In this document: positions 8,467 to 18,036 of the stretch, one piece after another
Layout of the letters: each line of letters begins with the position of its first letter
How positions within the stretch are numbered: position 1 is the first letter of the stretch
From: CBDCXE01 sp965223725 [NCBI: Nitrospinota bacterium]
GTDB lineage: Bacteria > Nitrospinota_A > UBA7883
Length of the DNA stretch: 64,000 nt
Assembly: GCA_965223725.1 (NCBI GenBank)
Contig: CBDCXE010000003.1
Span: 305,081-369,080, forward strand
Direction: 5' to 3'
Position numbers and translations under genes: made by a program
Notes under the pieces: model-generated
What the model was told of the DNA's origin: nothing
Databases searched by the model: none
Seen by the model: only the letters and a program-made list of their open reading frames with translations

Positions 8467-9327
8467 ATGTCAAGGATCAGGGTTTACGAAGCGGCGAAAA
8501 AGCTCAATATGGAAACCAAAGAGCTTTTGAAGATCTTAAACGAGAAAGGTGTGGTCGCTAAATCTCCTATATCGTTCATAGAACAATCCGAGTTCGATAA
8601 TATCCTGGAATCGATGACCGGTTCAACAGCGACATCGGCAGAAGAAACTGGCGAAGGAAAGATAATAGATTTTCAGGATAATCAAAAGGAAGCAGGTGAT
8701 GAAGCTGTGGCTTCGGCTGAAGATACGCAAAGTGAGAGTGAAGAGCTAAAGCTTGCCCTTGTCCCGCCACCTTCAAATGCTATTAAAACTGAAGGCGCGC
8801 CTGAACCGGAGAAAACGGAACCAGGTAGTCAAGAGCAAACAGAAAGCACTGAACAGGAGCCAGTAGCGGCAGAGCAAAAGGCCGAATCTGCCGAGCCAGA
8901 AAAGCCTGCAGCCGCCGCCCCTCAAGCGGAAAAGCAGTCGTCGGGCGGCGCCCTCTCCTATATCGCGTTGGGGCTGGCGGTGGCAACGTTAATAGCGATG
9001 CTGGCATTAAATTCCAACATCAACCAGAACACAGCCTTGATTGAATCCAATTCCGCCAAAGCCGCGCAGGCGACAGCGCTATTGGAAAAGGAGCTGGGTG
9101 TTGTCGGCGATGGAGTCAGAATCAACCAGGACATGATATTCGAAAATCAAGAAGGTATAGATGCTGTAAACAGTAGAATCAACGAGGCAGCCAGGGCCAG
9201 CGTCAAAGGCAATCTGGAAAAACAATCGACCGCTCTAAAAGAGCTGGTTCCATCTGTGGATGGTCAGGTGGCCGACAAGATTCTTGATATCTCCAACGGA
9301 TTAAGCGGCATCGCCACTTCGCTCTGA
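8467..9327 (+). CDS. Membrane protein with IF2 N-terminal-like domain and coiled coil
   Basis: A 286-residue protein with an unusual layout. Residues 1-50 (RIRVYEAAKKLNMETKELL, then LNEKGV) look like the small IF2_N winged-helix-like domain otherwise found at the front of translation initiation factor IF-2. Residues 55-160 are acidic, rich in Glu, Pro and Ala and probably disordered. Residues 162-181 form one membrane helix. The rest, 185-286, is a predicted coiled coil, presumably periplasmic. The rest of IF-2 (the GTPase) is absent. The ATG at 8467 follows AAAGG. Function is unknown: the arrangement suggests a cytoplasmic nucleic-acid or ribosome-binding head tethered to the inner membrane, which is inference. 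It converges with gspF. Confidence 0.65.
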   Translation: MSRIRVYEAAKKLNMETKELLKILNEKGVVAKSPISFIEQSEFDNILESMTGSTATSAEETGEGKIIDFQDNQKEAGDEAVASAEDTQSESEELKLALVPPPSNAIKTEGAPEPEKTEPGSQEQTESTEQEPVAAEQKAESAEPEKPAAAAPQAEKQSSGGALSYIALGLAVATLIAMLALNSNINQNTALIESNSAKAAQATALLEKELGVVGDGVRINQDMIFENQEGIDAVNSRINEAARASVKGNLEKQSTALKELVPSVDGQVADKILDISNGLSGIATSL

Positions 9328-9353
9328 ACCTGGCGGTAATAAGGCTAACGTAG

Positions 9354-10571
9354 TTATCGCACCAGTTGATTCATTTCGAATATTGGCATCAAGATCGCCA
9401 AAACGATGAGCAGCACCAGCATACCCATCACCAATATCATCACAGGCTCCAGCAATGATGTGAATGTGGCCACCCGGTATTCCAGCTCTTTATATTGTTG
9501 GCGCGCCGTTTTCTCCAGCATGGCGCCCAGCTGATCTGTCTCTTCGCCCGATGCTATAAACTGCACCAGCACAGGTGGGAACATACCAGAGTTTTCCAGT
9601 CCGGTGGCAAGGGCGCTTCCTTCGACCACTTCGGTCGTCGCTTCTTCAAGAGCTTTTCGCATGGGCAGGTTGCTGAGCACTTTTGTGCAGATTTCCAGCG
9701 CGTTGTTGAGCGGGACAGAGCCGCCCACCAGCACCGCCAAAGCGCTAGATAATCGCACAGAGTTAAACCCTTTGACCAGCTCACCGATTACCGGCAGCTT
9801 AAGCAGCCATGAATGGACCTTGAACCTGAAAGACTCGGTCTTCATAGCAATGTTGACGATCACGCCGATGATTATACCGGCCAGCAACAAAAACAAGCCG
9901 TAATCAATAATAAACTCACTGATAAATATCAGCGCTTTTGTGAGCCATGGCAGCTCTTGATTGGAATGCTTGAACACGACCACAACTTTCGGCACCACAT
10001 AGACCAGCAGGCCAGCGACCGCCATGAATGCCACAAAGGTGACGATAGCAGGATAGATGAAGGCAAGTACCATACTCCTTTTAATATCCTGGCTCTGGTC
10101 GATAAAGTCGGCAAGCTTCACCAGCACTTTGTCCAGCTCCCCCGATTTTTCACCCGCTTCTATTAACTTGCGGTATAGCTCCGAAAACATTCTCGGATAA
10201 CCAGCCATAGAGTCAGAGAGGGTTCTGCCCTCCAGCACACCGCTGTAGACGCCGGTCAGCGCTTCGCGCAGTTTTCTGGTCTGGGCCTGTTCCATGAGCG
10301 CTTTGAGGGCGCGCTCCAGCGGTATTTGCGCTTCCATCAAACCGGCAAACTGCCGGGTGACGAAGCTTAGCTTGCCGCTCATTAAACCAAACCCGACAGA
10401 CCCGACAGATTCTGATCCTTGTCGGGCTCCGGCCTTATCGTCTATTTCAACAGGCGTAAAATTCCGTTCACGCAGCTTTTTTCTCGCCTGGGTCCTCGAC
10501 TCGGCGTACAGCTCGCCCTTTTCGATCAGGCCGCTTTTGTTGTCTATAGCTTCGTATTTAAATACTGCCAT
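9354..10571 (-). CDS. gspF: Type II secretion inner-membrane platform protein GspF
   Basis: A 405-residue polytopic membrane protein of the GspF/PilC family. It opens MAVFKYEAID, then has two repeated T2SSF domains, each followed by a hydrophobic segment: AFIYPAIVTFVAFMAVAGLL near the middle and VMILVMGMLVLLIVLAILMP near the end. The repeat FTRQFAGLMEAQIPLERAL is the family signature. It would anchor the GspE ATPase and the pseudopilus. It lies 31 bases after gspE. The pseudopilin genes gspG onward are not in this window, so the set is split or continues elsewhere. Confidence 0.93.
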   Translation of the reverse strand: MAVFKYEAIDNKSGLIEKGELYAESRTQARKKLRERNFTPVEIDDKAGARQGSESVGSVGFGLMSGKLSFVTRQFAGLMEAQIPLERALKALMEQAQTRKLREALTGVYSGVLEGRTLSDSMAGYPRMFSELYRKLIEAGEKSGELDKVLVKLADFIDQSQDIKRSMVLAFIYPAIVTFVAFMAVAGLLVYVVPKVVVVFKHSNQELPWLTKALIFISEFIIDYGLFLLLAGIIIGVIVNIAMKTESFRFKVHSWLLKLPVIGELVKGFNSVRLSSALAVLVGGSVPLNNALEICTKVLSNLPMRKALEEATTEVVEGSALATGLENSGMFPPVLVQFIASGEETDQLGAMLEKTARQQYKELEYRVATFTSLLEPVMILVMGMLVLLIVLAILMPIFEMNQLVR

Positions 10572-10602
10572 CAGCCTATATAAAATCTGCCAACACTATA
10601 GG

Positions 10603-12117
10603 TCAAAGCATTTCCGCTTCTGTGGCCATCACAACTTCTTCAATGGATGTTATCCCCTCTTTAGCCAGCCGAAGCCCTTCTTTGCGCAAAGTATCCATTT
10701 TTTGTTTCGACGTGGCATAATCGCGAAGTTCATATTCCGGCCTTCCATCATGGATCAGTCGCGTCATCTCCTTATCTATCCGCAATAATTCAAACACGCC
10801 TATGCGGCCGGTGTATCCGGTGTCATGACAGTTGGAGCAACCCACAGGGGAGTATAATGTAATCGGCTCTGCATTGAACATGGCTTGTTCTGTCATGGTG
10901 GCCGCGCGCGGCTCCTTACAATCGTCGCACAATCGGCGCAGCAGCCTCTGCGCCAACACCGCAGACAAGCTGGAGGAGAGAAGGTATCGCTCCACACCCA
11001 TATCAATAAGCCGGGTAACAGCGCTCACCGAGTCGTTGGTATGCAATGTGGCCAGCACCAGATGACCCGTGAGGCTAGCCTGTACAGCGATACTGGCTGT
11101 GTCAAGGTCGCGGATCTCACCGATCATCACCACATCCGGATCTTGTCGCAGGATCGATCTTAAAGCTCTGGCAAAGGTCATCTCTATCCGCATGTTCACC
11201 TGCGTCTGGCTGATCCCCTCCAGGTTATACTCCACCGGGTCTTCCACCGTCATAACGTTCAGGTGGTTGATATCGACCTTGGTGATGGCGGCGTATAATG
11301 TGGTCGTTTTACCAGAGCCGGTCGGCCCGGTTACCAGGATGATGCCGTGGGGTTGATGTATAATTTCATTCAGGCTCTCCATCGTTGGTTTGCCCATGCC
11401 CAGGTTTTCCAGGGTCAGCAGCCCGGCGTCTTTATCCAGCAGCCGAAGCACCACCCGCTCGCCATGGGCGGAGGGCAGTGTGGAGACCCGGATGTCGATC
11501 GGGTGGTTGGCCAGACGAATGGCTATACGCCCATCCTGGGGCAGACGTTTGACGTCGATGTTCAGCTTTGCCATAACTTTTAGCCTGGAAACTATTGCGG
11601 TGTGTAGACCCAAGGGTGGCTCTACCTTGTCATGGAGCACGCCGTCTATCCGGAACCGCACCACCGCCCGGTTCTCGAACGACTCGAAATGGATATCAGA
11701 CGCGCGTTCACGCAATGCCTGGCCCATGATATTGTTGACCAGTTTTATAATCGGGGCGTCCTCTCCGCTTTCCAGCAGATCGGCGCTTTGCGGGATCGAC
11801 TGAACAAGCCGGCTCAGGTTCACATCCTGTTCAAGATCATCGAACACCGATTGGTACTCGTCATCGTTACGGTTGGCGGTGGAATAGGCGTTTTCCAATT
11901 CTTTACCGAAATGGCTTTCGGCCAGCATGCTGATCTTCAGCGGTTTGCCCAGCACTCTGCGAAGCTCCGCCAGGGCCAAGGCCTTTACCTTGCCCTCACA
12001 TGCGCGCACATTTATGGTAGAGTCGTCTTCCGATACTGCTATAACACCATTGTCCCTCGCGAAGCTGTATGGCACACGCCGCACAAGCTCAGGATCGATG
12101 CGCCCATTTTCAGTCAT
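10603..12117 (-). CDS. gspE: Type II secretion ATPase GspE
   Basis: A 504-residue secretion ATPase that powers pseudopilus assembly at the inner membrane. The order is an N-terminal T2SSE_N-like domain, then the ATPase core with ASDIHFE, Walker A GPTGSGKTTTLY (about residue 265), Asp box TVEDPVEY, Walker B RQDPDVVMIGEIRD and the His box ASLTGHLVLATLHTNDS. A four-cysteine zinc site, CDDCKE and CSNCHDTGY, separates GspE/PilB enzymes from PilT. The ATG at 12117 follows the gspD stop by 37 bases. Confidence 0.95.
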   Translation of the reverse strand: MTENGRIDPELVRRVPYSFARDNGVIAVSEDDSTINVRACEGKVKALALAELRRVLGKPLKISMLAESHFGKELENAYSTANRNDDEYQSVFDDLEQDVNLSRLVQSIPQSADLLESGEDAPIIKLVNNIMGQALRERASDIHFESFENRAVVRFRIDGVLHDKVEPPLGLHTAIVSRLKVMAKLNIDVKRLPQDGRIAIRLANHPIDIRVSTLPSAHGERVVLRLLDKDAGLLTLENLGMGKPTMESLNEIIHQPHGIILVTGPTGSGKTTTLYAAITKVDINHLNVMTVEDPVEYNLEGISQTQVNMRIEMTFARALRSILRQDPDVVMIGEIRDLDTASIAVQASLTGHLVLATLHTNDSVSAVTRLIDMGVERYLLSSSLSAVLAQRLLRRLCDDCKEPRAATMTEQAMFNAEPITLYSPVGCSNCHDTGYTGRIGVFELLRIDKEMTRLIHDGRPEYELRDYATSKQKMDTLRKEGLRLAKEGITSIEEVVMATEAEML

Positions 12118-12154
12118 CTTCTACGTCATGAAAATTGTAGTCCGGTCTGAACTT

Positions 12155-14401
12155 TTACTTTTCACTCTCCTTATCAGAAGGATCCACTTCCAGAATGTCA
12201 GGAACAGATATATATTTATCTTTTTTATACTGCAGCTCCGGCAATTGCGGCGTATCCATATTCGGCAGCAGCAGGTTAGGCCACGGTTTCACATCGCCCT
12301 CCTTATCTATTATATAATTATACGCCTTACCGGTGATGCCCAGCGAATCTTCGGCTTCACGGAAAATATGGGGCCGGATAAAAATAAGCAGGTTCGTCCG
12401 TTCCCGTTGACGCGATTCGTAGCGGAACAGATGGCCCAATATTGGAATATCGCCAAGCAAAGGCACTTTCTGCTCTGTGAGTTTAAGTGAATTTTGTATT
12501 AAACCGCCAAGCACAATGATCTGACCATCTTCCATCAGGATATCCGATTCCAGTGAACGTTTGTTTGTCACCACATCCCGCGCACCGGAAGCGACAGCGG
12601 CGGGAACCAACGCCGATATCTCCTGGAAAATCGACATGCGCACAGTATCAATATCAGTTATCTGTGGTTTGATCTTGAATGTTAGCCCAACATCCTTCCG
12701 TTCGATGGTCTGGAATGGGTTGATATTATTGCCTTCCGACCCGGTGTTGCCGGATGCCTGGGTTGTGAACTGCCCGGTAAGAAACGGCACATTTTGTCCT
12801 ACAGTGATCTTGGCCCACTCGTTGTCCAGCGCCAACAGTGTTGGAGTGGATAAGATATTTGCGTCAGCGTCGCTCTGCAAAGCGTGACCCAGAGCCAGCA
12901 GGTTTGGTATCACGGTGCCGTCTGGCAAGGTAATGGTTCCGTTTACAATACCTATGTTCAATCCTTGCCCCACAGATGATGGGGTTATCAAGCCAGCGCC
13001 ACCCTCGGCCGTGGAGACGCCACCCACGCTGTTCCCTGTGGTTGCGCCCAGGTTTGTTCCGCCTACGCCTATCACGTGTGGTTGTTTGGTCGCGTCCAGC
13101 CCTCGCAGAGATTGCCACTGTATTCCGAAATCGGCAATCCTGTCGGTCACGATTTCCGCTATCAACGCTTCAACAAAAATCTGCCGTGGCCTAACATCCA
13201 GCTTGGCTATTAATGTTCGCAGATATTTATACACATGGTCCGAGGCGATAATAATTACAGATTTTGTATTATCATCCGGCATGACCTTGGAATTGCCGGA
13301 CCACGAATCCGAGCTATCTTTCCTTGATTCTCCGCCTTCTCCACCACCACCTTCCAGGCCCAAAGCATCTGGAGGGATCGGTTGCGATACAGGCGCAGAA
13401 GTTGAAAAAGATGAGCCTTGACCACCTGAAGAAGAGATAATATTGCTAATCATCTTGGCGATCTTGGTGGGGTTGGCGTATTTGAGTTTTACCACATGGA
13501 TATTCCCCATATCTTTTGTAGGTACATCCAACTGTTCCACCAGGCTGTTTATGCGGTCCATTGTTACCGGGTCGTCCGTTTTCACTATCAGGCTGTTGCT
13601 TCGAGTCTCTGGTACGATTGTCCAACTGCTACCTTTCGCGGCGCCCGCATACACGCCACCCCCTGGGGCTCCACCTCGACCTTGCGGATCGCCCGGCATG
13701 ATTCCAGGGACGCCGCCTCTTGCAGCGCTACTCTTTTTTCCGTAAACCTTTTTGTAAATAGAGATAAAGTCTATCGCTGAAATATGCTCCAGTTTTATAA
13801 AGCGCGCCTTGCTGAGGTCAGGGACATCAATGGCGCTCAATATTTTGCCAACCCTTTTCAGGTTTCCTGCAAAGTCAGAAATGATCAAAATATTGGCCGC
13901 TGGTATTGCGGCGATAGTATTATGCGGGCTGACGAATGGGCGTAATACAAGCCGCAGTTCGTTGGCGGAGGCGTGTTTGAGCTGGTAAATCTGGGTAATT
14001 AATCTATCGCCTGATTGAACACTGTTTTCATCGACCACCGGGCCGGCGTTAGCTTTAGCGTCTTTCGCTGGAATAATTTTTGTTATTCCATTCTCTTCTA
14101 CTGCGGTAAAACCGCGCAAGCGTAATGCGGAAAGAAAAATATCGTATACCAGGTCCTCTGAAACCGGCGTTGATGAAACGATGGTTACTTTGCCCGACAC
14201 GTTGGGATGCAGAATAAACGTTTTGCCGGTGATGTCGCCAATTGCCTTTACCACAGCGCGGATATCGGCGCTCCGGAAATTAATATTAACCTTCTCCTCC
14301 GCCTGGCCGATATCTGTCAAAGCGATGAGTAGACAAAGCGAGACAACGGGAATAGCCGTAAAAGTCTTTCCAATAAATGTATGTATAAATTTGAACTGCA
14401 T
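12155..14401 (-). CDS. gspD: Type II secretion secretin GspD
   Basis: A 748-residue outer-membrane secretin. A signal peptide ends near residue 35 (TDIGQAEE). The N0 domain (INFRSADIRAVVKAIGDITG) and successive N1-N3 domains follow, with a Gly/Ser-rich insert (residues 240-260) and another at 340-370 that is typical of GspD N3. The secretin barrel ends with VPLLGDIPILGHLFRYESRQ, the family C-terminal signature. It would form the outer-membrane gate for folded exoproteins. The C-terminal tail of about 60 residues beyond the barrel may be an S-domain that binds a pilotin; no pilotin is evident unless the neighbouring lipoprotein serves. Confidence 0.95.
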   Translation of the reverse strand: MQFKFIHTFIGKTFTAIPVVSLCLLIALTDIGQAEEKVNINFRSADIRAVVKAIGDITGKTFILHPNVSGKVTIVSSTPVSEDLVYDIFLSALRLRGFTAVEENGITKIIPAKDAKANAGPVVDENSVQSGDRLITQIYQLKHASANELRLVLRPFVSPHNTIAAIPAANILIISDFAGNLKRVGKILSAIDVPDLSKARFIKLEHISAIDFISIYKKVYGKKSSAARGGVPGIMPGDPQGRGGAPGGGVYAGAAKGSSWTIVPETRSNSLIVKTDDPVTMDRINSLVEQLDVPTKDMGNIHVVKLKYANPTKIAKMISNIISSSGGQGSSFSTSAPVSQPIPPDALGLEGGGGEGGESRKDSSDSWSGNSKVMPDDNTKSVIIIASDHVYKYLRTLIAKLDVRPRQIFVEALIAEIVTDRIADFGIQWQSLRGLDATKQPHVIGVGGTNLGATTGNSVGGVSTAEGGAGLITPSSVGQGLNIGIVNGTITLPDGTVIPNLLALGHALQSDADANILSTPTLLALDNEWAKITVGQNVPFLTGQFTTQASGNTGSEGNNINPFQTIERKDVGLTFKIKPQITDIDTVRMSIFQEISALVPAAVASGARDVVTNKRSLESDILMEDGQIIVLGGLIQNSLKLTEQKVPLLGDIPILGHLFRYESRQRERTNLLIFIRPHIFREAEDSLGITGKAYNYIIDKEGDVKPWPNLLLPNMDTPQLPELQYKKDKYISVPDILEVDPSDKESEK

Positions 14402-14409
14402 AAATATTT

Positions 14410-15156
14410 CTAATACATGTTCTGTTCGGTCGGGATTGTGTCTGGTATTGCCATAGGTGGCGCCAATTGGTCAGGGGGGACTCCTTCCGGCCCTATTGCG
14501 CCAGGCGTTCCTTCTGCTACACCTGGAATATACGCTTCCATATTCCTGCGTTGTTGCTCCAAACGCATCAATTCATCTTGTTGGTTAATTCCCGCCGGGA
14601 AAGGATCGATATTACCCTGGGCAGCGGGGGCGCCGAAGGGATCCACACCCATGCCTGGCTGGCCTATAGTTCCAGCGCCAGAGCCTTTATGATCTTCTGA
14701 CAATGACTTCTTTTCCAACAAGCCGTCCTGTTTAATCATGGCGCCATCAGCTTCTACAGAATCGAGAATTCGACCACCATCGATATCTTCGCCAACTTTG
14801 ACAGCAGTATCCTGGCCGCCTTGAACAGAAAACAGCGCAACCGAAGTGTCTGGTTTCTCGTTGTATGACACAATACCGATCAGCTCCAGCTTTTTCTGTT
14901 TTTTAGAGGTTCGAGCTCTGGCAACCTTTTTATTTTGTGGTTTTTCAGATGATGGAGCAGGCACGATTTTGCTGGAAAATGATTTTATCGTGTTGCTGTT
15001 GGACGCAACCTGCATATTGTTGGACGTACCATTATCCGAGCCATTATTATTGCCAGACATGCTGAAAACATCCTTGGCCACCCAAGCGGCGGAGCCAGCC
15101 ACAGCAACAGCCAGGACTATATTAATCAATGTAAGGAGGTTTTTGTTTTGTTTCAT
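14410..15156 (-). CDS. gspC: GspC-like type II secretion protein
   Basis: A bitopic inner-membrane protein: a short basic cytoplasmic tail (MKQNKNL), one membrane helix about residues 10-32, a disordered Ser/Asn-rich linker, then a homology-region domain (LELIGIVSYNEKPDTSVALF, VGEDIDGGRILDSVE) typical of GspC, which touches the N0 domain of GspD. The end is a Pro/Gly/Gln-rich tail with no PDZ domain. I chose the ATG at 15156 over a TTG at 15189 because the latter adds only a few non-conserved residues. It sits 8 bases before gspD, as expected for gspC. Confidence 0.8.
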   Translation of the reverse strand: MKQNKNLLTLINIVLAVAVAGSAAWVAKDVFSMSGNNNGSDNGTSNNMQVASNSNTIKSFSSKIVPAPSSEKPQNKKVARARTSKKQKKLELIGIVSYNEKPDTSVALFSVQGGQDTAVKVGEDIDGGRILDSVEADGAMIKQDGLLEKKSLSEDHKGSGAGTIGQPGMGVDPFGAPAAQGNIDPFPAGINQQDELMRLEQQRRNMEAYIPGVAEGTPGAIGPEGVPPDQLAPPMAIPDTIPTEQNMY

Positions 15157-15160
15157 AAAA

Positions 15161-15913
15161 CTAACGTTGCACTTCTGCCACCGCAACAATAGATATATTC
15201 ACAGAAGCGGTCCCTGTTTTGTTATCACTGTCAGTCGCTTTCAAAGTTATGGTGTGCGAGCCTACAGACAGATTATTGTGCGAAATTGAATTTCCTTGCC
15301 CTATACTGCCATCCTTGCTTGATGACCATTTTAGTGAGTCCCCGGTTATAGGGCCATCCTGTTCATCATCGGCTGATCCGCTGAATGAAACCGACTCTCC
15401 TTGTTGATAAGACTCTCCATTCGTTGGGCTGGTGATCAAAACTGAAGGACTTCCAGGGCCACCGGAATCATCACCTCCTGTGCCGTCACAAAACCCAGTA
15501 TCGAAACAAGGTTCGCCTTCTACACAGACACCACGAAATGAGTGGGTTGCTATATCGCTTTCCACTGATTCGCTGTTTGTTACTCGCAACGAGACAGTAT
15601 AAAACCCAGGTTCATCAATGCATATGGTAGTTACTTTTTGGTCGGTATTGGACAGCTTGGCGCTGCTACCTTCTGGCTTTTGGTTCAATGACCATGCATG
15701 TGTGGTTAGCGCCAGTTTCTTTGGATCAAAACTGTCACTTCTAATGAGAAGCTGGGCGTTGATTGGATAAGTTTTCGAAGCGGTGATAATTGCTATCGGC
15801 TTCTCATCCAAAGGCTCGCTGCCAGGGTCGAGCACATCAACCACCGCAGGGCCGCAACTTAAACCGGCCAGACATAAAACAGCCATCGCAAGCCAGCCCA
15901 TCATTTTATTCAT
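15161..15913 (-). CDS. Lipoprotein with PKD/Ig-like repeats
   Basis: A 250-residue secreted lipoprotein. The lipobox is LAGLSC with the modified cysteine at residue 20. Two beta-sandwich repeats follow: residues 40-130 (FDPKKLALTTHAWSLNQKPE, ending GFYTVSLRVTNSESVESD) and residues 155-245 (SVLITSPTNGESYQQGE, then SHTITLKATDSDNKTGTAS), both PKD or Big-like. Between them lies a Cys- and Gly-rich linker with four cysteines. It is the first gene before gspC, four bases apart, so it may be a secretion-associated outer-membrane lipoprotein. A pilotin role is possible but unsupported by fold. Confidence 0.75.
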   Translation of the reverse strand: MNKMMGWLAMAVLCLAGLSCGPAVVDVLDPGSEPLDEKPIAIITASKTYPINAQLLIRSDSFDPKKLALTTHAWSLNQKPEGSSAKLSNTDQKVTTICIDEPGFYTVSLRVTNSESVESDIATHSFRGVCVEGEPCFDTGFCDGTGGDDSGGPGSPSVLITSPTNGESYQQGESVSFSGSADDEQDGPITGDSLKWSSSKDGSIGQGNSISHNNLSVGSHTITLKATDSDNKTGTASVNISIVAVAEVQR

Positions 15914-16044
15914 TTATTAATACTCACTAAATTCCAACCACTTAGAACTGAATAAATCATATAATAATAGCACATTTTGCATTATCTAATACTATTAATA
16001 CTATCCAGTAATTACAATTACAAGTTTAGGATTCAACACCTGGG

Positions 16045-16072
16045 TTGCTTTTCTGAAAAACCTGACTATAAT
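16045..16072 (+). promoter_or_regulatory. Sigma-70-type promoter for tRNA-Leu
   Basis: A TTGCTT -35 box at 16045-16050 and a perfect TATAAT -10 box at 16067-16072 are separated by 16 bases. The tRNA begins 11 bases after the -10 box, as expected for a tRNA with a very short leader. Confidence 0.6.
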
Positions 16073-16082
16073 TCATGCTTGG

Positions 16083-16169
16083 GCCGAAGTGGCGGAACTG
16101 GTAGACGCGCATGATTCAGGGTCATGTGCCCTTACGGGTGTGGGGGTTCGACTCCCCCCTTCGGCACCA
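16083..16169 (+). tRNA. tRNA-Leu (CAG)
   Basis: An 87-base class II tRNA: acceptor GCCGAAG/CTTCGGC, anticodon CAG, a long variable arm (TGTGCCCTTACGGGTGTG region), T-arm GGGGGTTCGACTCCCCC and an encoded CCA end. The long extra arm and discriminator A fit leucine. Confidence 0.96.
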
Positions 16170-16206
16170 TAAAACAAAAGTTTGGCGCTTTCTTCCCATT
16201 TTCGGA

Positions 16207-18036
16207 TTAACCTTCCACACGAAGCCGCGGCCACATTTCATCTACTTGCTTGACAGTTTCATCATCCATCACCAATTCATCGGGCCATTCTCTCGGGTGC
16301 CCTTCCGCTCTCATCTTCTGCGTAGCATCAATAAACAGCCTTCCATCCTCATGAAAGATATCGCGCTTTGGGTCCACATTATTAAAAAATTTCCAAAGCG
16401 CGGTCGAATGATCTGACGGATCTATTTCCTTATCCAGCGCCATAACTATTTTGATTGCATTGTCAGTATCACCTTCAATAGCCTCACGGGCGATTTTATG
16501 TCCATCCCACGCCGCTGTTTTGTCTATAGAGATCAAAGCCAGTGGATTGACCACATCGGTATATGGAATATTTTGGGCGATGACTGCTTTATGCTTCTGA
16601 CACCCTTCAATAAAAGGTTCAAAATTTCGATCGGCTGATGGCGCTCTGTTTTCCCTCTCTTCCCCTGGCAGCGGAGTGGTTGCGTCAATACCCAGCTTGG
16701 CGCCATGCAGTGGTTGTGGCGCGGAATGATCCAGAACGTCGAGCACGCCCTCTGTTATCACAAATCCGTTTTCCATATCAATTTTATTCAATAGCTCCCT
16801 GGCCACAATGTCATAATCATGCACATCGACAGATTCATCCACCGCCAGGATCATTTTAGCGAAGCTCATCTGTCCAGCGCCCCAGAGCGAGCTCATTAAT
16901 TTATTCGCATGGGCTGGATATCGTTTGTTGACAGAAACAATCACACAGTTATGGAACACCCCTTCCCAAGGCAAGCTATAGTCGATCACATCCGGGTTGA
17001 CCGTTTGCAGCAACGGCAGAAATATCCGCTCGGTCGCCTTGCCCATATAGCAATCTTCCATCGGCGGTTTGCCCACTATGGTTGTCAGATAGATCGGGTC
17101 GCGCCTATGTGTGATGGCGGTCACATGGAAGACCGGGTAATCCCCGGCCAGCGAATAGTAACCGGTATGGTCGCCAAACGGCCCTTCTATGCGGCTCTCG
17201 CCGATCTCGACATAACCCTCCAGCACGATCTCTGCGTCCGCCGGGACCTGCATATCGATACTCCTGCACTGGACCAGCTCCACCGGCTTGTTCCGGATAA
17301 ACCCGGCAAGGGTCAGCTCGTCCACGGCAGGGGGCAGCGGTGCGGTGGCGGCGTATACAGTGGCAGGGTCGCAACCGATGGCGACGGCCACCTCCATACG
17401 CTTGGCGCCGGCCCGGCGATGCTCGTCATAGTTACTGGCGCCATCTTTATGTATGTGCCAGTGCATGCCGGTGGTTTTGGCGTTATATATCTGCAGGCGG
17501 TACACGCCGACATTGCGGATCCCCTCTGGTGATTTTGTGATCACGCATGGCAAGGTTATGAACCTGCCGCCATCATCGGGCCAGCATTGCAATATCGGGA
17601 AGTCGAGCAGGTTAATCTGATTGCCTGTAAGCACAACCTCCTGGCATGGCGCGTTACCATTGACCACCTTTGGCGGAAATTTTGCCGCTTTCAGCAACAT
17701 CGGCAGCGCGGCGAGTTTATCGCCCAGCGTCTCCGGCTGTTTCATATGAAGCATCTGTTTTATATCGTCGGCGATCTCCTCCACATCCTCCACGCCCAGG
17801 CTCATCGCCATTCTTTTAGTGCTGCCAAACGCGTTAATAAGCACCGGCATGGCGCTGCCCTCTACGTTCTCGAACAGCAAGGCTTTGCCTCCGCCGGGCG
17901 ATTTCGATACCCGGTCGGTGATTTCCGTTATCTGCAAAACAGGTGATACCGGCTCTGTGATCCGGACCAGCTCATCCGACACTTCCAGCAGCGCAATAAA
18001 CTCACGCAATGAATTGAATTTTTCTCTATTACTCAT
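16207..18036 (-). CDS. UbiD-family decarboxylase (possible menaquinone MqnL type)
   Basis: A 609-residue UbiD-family enzyme, which uses prenylated FMN to decarboxylate aromatic or unsaturated acids. Family motifs run in order: EITDRVSKSPGGGKALLFENV, ILQCWPDDGGRFITLPCV, GMHWHIHKDGASNYDEHRR, then PFGDHTGYYSLAGDYPVFHV with the conserved acid region, and LWGAGQMSFAKMI. The length of about 600 residues, longer than UbiD itself (about 490), suits the menaquinone-pathway decarboxylase group; this is inference. Its start overlaps the radical SAM gene stop by ATGA, so it is the last gene of a gpmI-MBL-radical SAM-ubiD run. The prenyl-FMN synthase UbiX is not in the window. Confidence 0.87.
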   Translation of the reverse strand: MSNREKFNSLREFIALLEVSDELVRITEPVSPVLQITEITDRVSKSPGGGKALLFENVEGSAMPVLINAFGSTKRMAMSLGVEDVEEIADDIKQMLHMKQPETLGDKLAALPMLLKAAKFPPKVVNGNAPCQEVVLTGNQINLLDFPILQCWPDDGGRFITLPCVITKSPEGIRNVGVYRLQIYNAKTTGMHWHIHKDGASNYDEHRRAGAKRMEVAVAIGCDPATVYAATAPLPPAVDELTLAGFIRNKPVELVQCRSIDMQVPADAEIVLEGYVEIGESRIEGPFGDHTGYYSLAGDYPVFHVTAITHRRDPIYLTTIVGKPPMEDCYMGKATERIFLPLLQTVNPDVIDYSLPWEGVFHNCVIVSVNKRYPAHANKLMSSLWGAGQMSFAKMILAVDESVDVHDYDIVARELLNKIDMENGFVITEGVLDVLDHSAPQPLHGAKLGIDATTPLPGEERENRAPSADRNFEPFIEGCQKHKAVIAQNIPYTDVVNPLALISIDKTAAWDGHKIAREAIEGDTDNAIKIVMALDKEIDPSDHSTALWKFFNNVDPKRDIFHEDGRLFIDATQKMRAEGHPREWPDELVMDDETVKQVDEMWPRLRVEG

